From the NCBI GenBank assembly GCA_937893785.1, contig CALCSP010000345.1, positions 1-8,220 of the forward strand: 8,220 nt of DNA. Direction: 5' to 3'. Positions 7,379 through 8,220 of this stretch are shown here, piece after piece. Numbering within the stretch: the first letter of the stretch is position 1; every line of letters starts with the position of its first letter. Origin of the DNA: an uncultured Verrucomicrobiales bacterium (GTDB lineage Bacteria > Verrucomicrobiota > Verrucomicrobiia > Verrucomicrobiales > DEV007). The notes below the pieces were generated by a model. That model made no database searches, was not told the origin of the DNA, and worked only from the letters and a program-made list of their open reading frames with translations. Both the position numbers and the translations under genes were made by a program.

Positions 7379-8218
7379 TTACTTCATCTCACGGATCCAG
7401 ACATTCCGGAAGCGGACATCCTGTCCATGCTCCTGGAGTTTAAATCCACCAAGCTCGGGAGAGACCTTGATCCCACCGTTGGCCTTCTTGATCTGAACAT
7501 TATCGTGGACCTTGACCCCATTCCACCAAACGGTGGCCCGTGCCGGCTCAATCATCTTGTCGCCGTCCCAGCGGGCAGCCTTGGAGATGAAGTGGAAGGA
7601 ATGCCACTGGCCGTTGGGTCGCCATGCGTTGGTATCCGGGACACGCTCCATGCAGAAAGCGGCAATGCCGTGGGGTCCGATTTTCCAGTTGTAGGGATCC
7701 TTGGTGTTGTTCCCCTTGGGTGATTCAATCTGGATCTCGTAACGGTTGTGCAGGTAAACGCCACTGTTGGAGTAACCCTCAAGTGAGTCGTCGCCACGCT
7801 TGCCACAGAGCACAAAATCAACGTGCCCTTCGAAGTCCTTGTATTTCTTCTTGGTGACCAGATCATGGGTTCCCCAGCGCTTGCCGCCGTTGGTCATCAA
7901 TACCATAGAGTCATCGGTCGGGCTCTTGACCAGCGACCAAGTGATTTTCATGTCACGCTTGGGCCACATTTCCCAATTGTCGTCGATGGATTTCTGGGTT
8001 CCGTCAAACAGGACATCGGCTCCTTTAGGCGCCTTGGTGCCGACATCTTTTGATTTGTCGTAGCCCGGCTTGTCTTCGGGCTTGGGGTTGGCTCCTGCAG
8101 GCAAAGTAAGTGAAAAGAAAGAGACAGCATTAATACATGGAAACACAGAACATCGATAACGAAAGACAAAACAACACACATAAGCGTTAACAATTAACGA
8201 AATAGCAAACGAACGCAC
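7379..8218 (-). CDS. DUF1080 / 3-keto-disaccharide hydrolase-type secreted protein, start uncertain
   Basis: The core is a DUF1080 (PF06439) concanavalin-like beta-sandwich. Motifs in order are ADVLFDGT, the strand block YSNSGVYLHNRYEIQIESP, NGQWHSFHF, the block ARATVWWNGVKVHDN, and C-terminal GFKLQEHGQDVRFRNVWIRE. Characterised relatives hydrolyse 3-keto-glycosides; others are uncharacterised, so the exact reaction is inferred. The mature protein seems to begin near NPKPEDKPGYD (about nt 8089). Upstream the frame stays open to the window edge but has no ATG; GTG occurs at 8218, 8179 and 8146, and none has a clear Shine-Dalgarno. The segment just before the mature part (FFSLTLPAGA) looks like the end of a signal peptide. 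The start given is the outermost codon in the window, and the gene could begin beyond it or carry a frameshift. Its stop is 10 bases from the sulfatase stop. Confidence 0.85.
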   Translation of the reverse strand: MRSFAISLIVNAYVCCFVFRYRCSVFPCINAVSFFSLTLPAGANPKPEDKPGYDKSKDVGTKAPKGADVLFDGTQKSIDDNWEMWPKRDMKITWSLVKSPTDDSMVLMTNGGKRWGTHDLVTKKKYKDFEGHVDFVLCGKRGDDSLEGYSNSGVYLHNRYEIQIESPKGNNTKDPYNWKIGPHGIAAFCMERVPDTNAWRPNGQWHSFHFISKAARWDGDKMIEPARATVWWNGVKVHDNVQIKKANGGIKVSPELGGFKLQEHGQDVRFRNVWIREMK

Positions 8219-8220
8219 GC
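8101..8220 (-). other. AT-rich, strongly strand-skewed 5' region of the DUF1080 gene
   Basis: By hand count this stretch is about 37% GC (44/120), against about 57% (68/120) for the preceding 120 bases. The + strand has 62 A and 14 T, so the coding (-) strand is T-rich. This fits a hydrophobic signal-peptide region, an upstream regulatory region, or both. No confident -35/-10 pair was found. Confidence 0.5.
8185..8199. promoter_or_regulatory. 15-bp inverted repeat, possible operator
   Basis: CGTTAA-CAA-TTAACG is a perfect inverted repeat with 6-base arms and a 3-base centre, in the AT-rich region upstream of the DUF1080 core. It could be a regulator-binding site. It is short enough to occur by chance and no regulator gene is present here. 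Confidence 0.2.

Overview
The window looks like part of a chromosome from a PVC-group bacterium, most likely Verrucomicrobiota and less likely Planctomycetota. The evidence is the protein families: a DUF1592/DUF1588/DUF1585 cytochrome-like protein followed directly by a DUF1552 Tat-exported protein, a very large secreted cytochrome/beta-propeller/cupredoxin fusion, a formylglycine sulfatase, and a DUF1080 (3-keto-disaccharide hydrolase type) protein. This mix is typical of polysaccharide-degrading members of that group. Coding DNA is moderately GC-rich, and Shine-Dalgarno sites are weak or absent at most starts. I saw no rRNA, tRNA, CRISPR array, insertion sequence or phage gene.

Layout on the + strand: (1) bases 1-1086 hold the C-terminal part of a DUF1592/1588/1585 protein whose start lies outside the window; (2) 1088-2338 is a DUF1552 protein beginning one base after the previous stop; (3) after a 46-base spacer, 2385-5852 encodes a 1155-residue secreted fusion protein; (4) 5849-5965 is a 38-codon ORF that shares an ATGA overlap with the fusion gene and begins with a signal-peptide-like segment; (5) 5992-7368 is a sulfatase with an intact C-T-P-S-R active site. 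These five are closely packed on one strand and may form one operon. On the - strand, 8218-7379 is a DUF1080 protein that converges on the sulfatase with 10 bases between the stops. Its 5' end is unclear: there is no in-frame ATG, and bases 8101-8220 are AT-rich and very T-rich on the coding strand.

All the larger products carry or probably carry export signals (the first is truncated, so its signal cannot be seen). The set therefore acts outside the cytoplasm: sulfate removal from a glycan or other sulfate ester (sulfatase), likely hydrolysis of oxidised sugar (DUF1080), and a redox group with c-type heme and copper sites (DUF1592 family protein and the large fusion). That these serve one pathway is inference from gene order only.

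The most unusual item is the fusion protein. In order it has a carboxypeptidase-regulatory-like domain, a CXXCH heme site, a seven-bladed Vgb-like propeller, two copies of a 53-60 residue module I cannot name, a cytochrome-like helix lacking a heme motif, a type-1-like cupredoxin site and a last regulatory-like beta domain.
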